Of a stretch of 64,000 nucleotides of DNA, positions 60,188 through 64,000 are shown in pieces. Positions within the stretch are counted from its first letter, which is position 1, and each line of letters starts with the position of its first letter. Where the stretch lies: positions 1 to 64,000 of the forward strand of contig MNCI01007747.1 in assembly GCA_015680685.1 (NCBI GenBank), in the 5' to 3' direction. Source of the DNA: Gnetum montanum (lineage: Eukaryota; Streptophyta; Gnetopsida; Gnetales; Gnetaceae). The notes below the pieces were generated by a model. That model searched no databases, had not been told where the DNA came from, and saw only the letters and a list, made by a program, of their open reading frames with translations. The translations under genes were made by a program, and so were the position numbers.

Positions 60188-60820
60188 ATGTCTTTCCAAA
60201 ACTCCACCAAATTACCCTTCACCCTCACTAACAAAGATCATAGCCAACAAGCCATAAGGGTTTATGATCCTAAAAACCTAGCCATCATTGAGTGTAGGCA
60301 ATATTTTAGGTTTGGAGAGGAGAGTCCTAATTTTTCAACCATAGATGAAGATCGTTATAACTTCATTTATGGTAAAATACAAGTAGGCATGCTAATTCCA
60401 TGAATTGAAGCCAAGGCCAAAAGGGATTTTGAGCTCATACATAGGGATGGCAAAGAGTACATTCCTTTCCTATATAACCAAATTCCCCTTAACAACATCT
60501 ATTCTATCATCCTAGCCCAATTTATTGATGTGGAAGAGGAAGATGACAGGCCTAGCTTTGAGGAACAACAGGAAGAGGAGGATGAATTTAAGGAGAAATC
60601 TAAGCCTAAAAATATCTTGGAAGGACTATTCCAACAAAAATCCCCCAAATTCACAACACCTTCTTCTAGTGCTTTTGTTTTCTTCATGGGCATGGTGCCC
60701 CCATCTTCCACTCCTTCCTACCCTACTATAGCAGATCCCATTCTAGTTATAGCCATACATCATACTCAACCAATGCCACAAACAATCAACTATAGCACAT
60801 CAATGTCATTTACAACGTAG
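60188..60820 (+). pseudogene. Gypsy gag N-terminal ORF with one in-frame TGA
   Basis: A true ATG at 60188 opens a 211-codon frame broken only by TGA at 60401-60403, possibly an arginine CGA changed by CpG decay. It begins 'MSFQNSTKLPFTLTNKDHSQ'; the middle is acidic ('DVEEEDDRPSFEEQQEEEDE') and the end is proline/serine-rich. It lies upstream of a gag core in another frame. The N-terminus itself is not a family I can name. Confidence 0.55.
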
Positions 60821-62120
60821 TCTTGATACATAAAACCATCAACGGTGGTTTTTACCACCAAAAATCCATTAACTACTCATGTGGGATCTACCATGGGACC
60901 CCAAGCAACATAGGGGTCATATACCTCATAGGTCCTGATTGTGCCTCAAGTACTAGCACAAACATCATTTTCTTTGCTTGGCCCACAAGCCATAACCACA
61001 ATGTAACCTTTTCCTTCTATCATGAAACCCATAAGGAGGCCACAAGCCTCACAATAGATGCCACAACCTTATGTAGAAGGTTTGAAACCTATGGGGTCAT
61101 CGCAAGGCTTGGACCAAGCCTTCCAAATGATCCAAGACCTAATGGAGGAGTTGAAGAGGCTTAAAGCCTCTATCACACAAATTGTTAAGATTATGAACTT
61201 CTACTAGGATGATCTCATAAGTCCTATAGTCCCATCACTGACACTTATGGCTAGTGTCCCCATTTTCCAATTTAGCAAATATAATGAAGAAGGTGACCCT
61301 AATGCTCACCTTATTACCTTTTGATCTAAATATTTACTTTGACATTATACCATCATCAGGATTTTTGCTATGTATTTGACTAGGAAAGCACTTGATTGGT
61401 ATTGTGCATTGCCTAGAGGATCCATATCCTCTTTGGAGGAATTAGTAGCTTAGTTTGTCAGCCACTTCAAGTATAACTTGAAGTGTGACACAACACTTGA
61501 CCATCTCATGAAGGTCAAGCAAGGGCCCTTAGAACCTATATAGAAATTCATTTAGTAGTGGAATGAACTACTGAATAAAATACTAGAGCCCATAGCTAAA
61601 GTCCACTTATCCATATGCAAGGGAGAAATTAATGACTTCATCAAGCCCAAACTCTACTACCTTCATTCATGATCTCTTAGGCAATCATTCTCACAAACTA
61701 AAACTATAAAGGATGTCACGGAGTCTATTCATGATCTAGCCCATATAATATATAAAAACCAACACACTAGAAGAGATAAAGAAAAGATCAAACAAAGCAA
61801 CACTACCATAGTAACTATAACCAAGGAAGCAAAGACCACGAACTAAGAGCTGAAGGTTAATTCACCCAAGAGCCCCACCAACGACTACAATAACCAAGGA
61901 TCAACTTTTGGAACCACTACATCAACAATAAATAGACCTAAATTCAAAAGGAAGGACAAATCTAAATATACTAAATTTCCATTAAAACCATCTGAGTTGC
62001 TAGGGCAACCATTAAGAAGTGGATGTGTGCAACACAAAGAAATGATTGAAGCTGCTCGAAAGAAACACAAGTAACTATGCAAATTAGCCAAAGATTTGAG
62101 TTGGGCAATGAAGGATGATC
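60821..62120 (+). pseudogene. Gypsy gag core remnant
   Basis: Around 61250-61640 the frame reads 'PIFQFSKYNEEGDPNAHLIT', 'IRIFAMYLTRKALDWYCALP' and 'RGSISSLEELVA' then 'FVSHFKYNL', which is the retrotransposon gag domain of plant gypsy elements (normally F.G..DP..HL..F, A..WY..LP..SI.S.). Downstream (61690-62060) it is lysine-rich. Several stops interrupt it. Confidence 0.85.
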
Positions 62121-63190
62121 CCAGTTGCCTAAATACTTCAGGCTAGACCACTTCTAAAATTATCATCAACTTCTTGGTCATGATATAGCCTTTTGCCTTG
62201 TGTTAAAGAATCACTTTAAAAGAATGATAGATATGGAGAAACTAGTCATAGATGCTTCTAACCTAGTTGGGCCACAAAACTAGTTGACGTAGGTTTGCAA
62301 AGACTAGTTGAATGCTAATGATAGCCCTTATGTTATTTCAACATTTAACATTGATGAAAATTAGAGACCTACAAGAGAACCATTCATGATTCAAGTACCC
62401 ATCTACAATGAAAGGACTTTAGCTTGCCATAGCTCAAGATCCCCCTTCGTTGTGAGAGTACCATCATGAATGCTTCAGCAAGGTCTTCCAACCCAATACA
62501 ACCCAAAAAACTGTAGCCCAACCAAATGCACAATGACCCCCTATGGTGGCCAATGCTACTACATCTTCCTTATAGCTGATGGATGGCAACCAAAAAACTA
62601 TAGCCAAACATAGGAAGAAGCATAAGCAAAAGCCTAATAATAAGGGAGACAAGCATATGGTTGCATGAAAGGAGGTGGATTCATTAAAGCTCACTCCCAT
62701 TTTGGAAATGCCCATGACCTTCTCTACCACATCCTCTTTAACCAACAAGCCATAGGAGAATACCAAATCCCCTAACCAAACAATACGAAAGAGCCACAAC
62801 AACCAAAGCCTAAAGTCAAAGTCCGTAATTTGGGATGCATGGAGGACGTAAAGCATAATTGGGGTGATAAGCCCATAGCCAAAAACAAAAAATTTGTTAG
62901 TGAAATGAACCAAGTTAGAAAATTTCTCAAGTAGAGAAACACAACCCTAAGCTTGTATGACTTAATCATGACTTTGACCATGCATCATGAGGCACTAGTC
63001 AAAATGTTGACCTCCATATCCATTAGTGAGGATATTCCTACTAACAAGGAAGCCATCCATGTAGTGATGATTTCTCCCTCATCAAGGAAGGAGAAGTTAA
63101 CACCCTTAACATTTCATGATAGTGAAATTAAGGTTAATCCTTAGAATGGAAAAGTGACTACAACCCCCTTATTAATAACCATAGGTGTGA
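62121..63190 (+). pseudogene. Degraded gag-to-protease linker
   Basis: Short open pieces link gag core to protease, including 'TPLTFHDSEIKVNP' near 63100-63140. No zinc knuckle was recognised. Minus-strand open frames here (62464-62981) are complementary shadows. Confidence 0.5.
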
Positions 63191-63480
63191 AAAAATTTAA
63201 AATACATCAGGTGCATGTTGATGATGGAGCTGCAACAATGTCATCCTATGCACTATCATTGAATGCTTAAGCTTAACTAAGCAGGTACAATCTACAACCA
63301 CCATAGCTCTTAAGTCCTTCAATAGATTAAGAGTTTTCATCAAGAGGTATATCTCCTTAGATATTATAGCCAGAGAACAATTCCCTACAACCACCAACTT
63401 CTTGATGGTGGAAGACACATCAAGATTCAACTTGATCTTAGGAAGACCTTGGTTGGCTAGGGAAACTTGTCCTTTGCAGT
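63190..63480 (+). pseudogene. Gypsy aspartic protease remnant
   Basis: 'VHVDDGAATMSSYALSL' corresponds to the retropepsin start (VD.GAA) and, after frameshifts, 'FNLILGRPWLARETCPLQF' to the LGRPW block at its end. After this point pol should continue to RT, but the sequence turns AT-rich and then into the 31-bp minisatellite. Confidence 0.8.
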
Positions 63481-63589
63481 TTATTATATCTTTGTTATTT
63501 TATGCATGTAGCCTAAGTTTTTTTATATTTTTTCTTATTTACTATAGCCTTTATTATGATAAAAAAATCCTATATTTCATATAAATATA

Positions 63590-63720
63590 CTAAGATGTTA
63601 GACTGACATTAACATTTGCTAAGACGTTAAATTGACACTATGGTCCACTAGGACCTTAAACTAGCATTATGGCTTGCTATGGCCTTAAATTAGCAATGTA
63701 GCTACAATCACACAATATAA
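63590..63720. repeat. Degenerate 31-bp minisatellite, about four units
   Basis: Units such as CTAGGACCTTAAACTAGCAT and CTATGGCCTTAAATTAGCAA match the unit of 2985-3715 and have the same ~31-bp spacing. Confidence 0.75.
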
Positions 63721-64000
63721 CCTATGCTTGCAATGCCCTAAACCTACCAAACATCTTGTTTATTATGACACTTCCTTTTGTCAATTATCTATTAAATGTT
63801 ATAACCAAAAACAACATAGTTGTTTTCAATATTCACTACTACTATAAATGCATATAGTCAAAAATAAAACCAAAATATAAATTTAAAGTTAAAATGTTCA
63901 TTACATAGCCATGGCTACAATGTGTAGCAAGAATGTCAAAGAATTACAACCATACATAACATAGTCTTGGCTAACCATAGCCATCAACATAAAAATAAAA
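63721..64000. other. A-rich stretch after the minisatellite
   Basis: Similar in type and words to 3780-3860 (AAAATATAAA, CATAGCCAT). This supports the idea that both minisatellites sit in the same kind of element. No gene was seen. Confidence 0.35.

Noticed and set aside
62464-62981. Long minus-strand open frames, hydrophobic (150 and 70 codons)
   Set aside because: They are opposite the gypsy gag-protease linker on the plus strand and have no domain; best seen as complementary shadows.

Overview
The window is a stretch of plant nuclear DNA built almost entirely from old, nested and broken transposable elements. Three things point to a large-genome seed plant: Ty3/gypsy and Ty1/copia LTR retrotransposons with plant-type signatures, an RTE-clade LINE, and a plant subtilase pseudogene. 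The AT-richness, heavy CpG loss, many stops and frameshifts and absence of any intact host gene suggest slow TE turnover. A gymnosperm would fit, but that is inference. No bacterial operon, rRNA gene, intact tRNA gene or CRISPR array was seen. Three places carry ambiguous bases: one N at 95, one at 24540 and a 170-base gap at 50119-50288.

Layout. 1-2516: left-edge gypsy element on the minus strand (gag, primer site, 5' LTR of 'family 1', TGATGAG...CTCATCA). 2985-3715: 31-bp minisatellite. 3716-9290: mostly non-coding, with a CpG-rich patch at 4441-4830 and 78-bp and 70-bp tandem repeats. 9520-19575: about 10 kb minus-strand Ty1/copia element, Sirevirus-like, with ~2.1 kb LTRs and recognisable RNase H, RT, integrase, protease and gag; a GC-rich poly(A)-tailed retroposon sits in it at 16640-17275. 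21540-21880: possible copia gag scrap. 22380-24200: RTE LINE (endonuclease plus RT). 24505-25300 and 31370-32219: two more family-1 LTRs. 28442-31160: decayed non-gag ORF ('copy A').

32220-37140: gypsy pol pseudogene with the domain order protease, extra RNase H (aRNH-like), RT, RNase H, integrase. It is broken by a retroposon with a clear target duplication at 36367-36686 and abuts a divergent family-1 LTR at 37143-38028. 38240-41031 (minus): 'copy B', a diverged homologue of copy A. 45596-50006: structurally complete but decayed copia element with both LTRs, primer site and polypurine tract. 52290-53047: subtilase pseudogene. 53443-56567: four head-to-tail ~0.87 kb units with conserved palindromes. 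59030-60000: tandem duplication. 60188-63480: gypsy gag-protease, followed with no visible RT by the same 31-bp minisatellite found at the left edge.

How the parts relate. Copies A and B each end in a family-1 LTR, and the same LTR precedes a gag gene at the left edge. This suggests, without proving it, a non-autonomous family mobilised in trans by gypsy elements with matching ends. The most unusual observations are the RNase H-like domain upstream of RT at 33659-34059, the copy A/B family, and different palindromes occupying the same U3 position in related LTRs. All calls come from reading and hand-translating the sequence; no database search was run.
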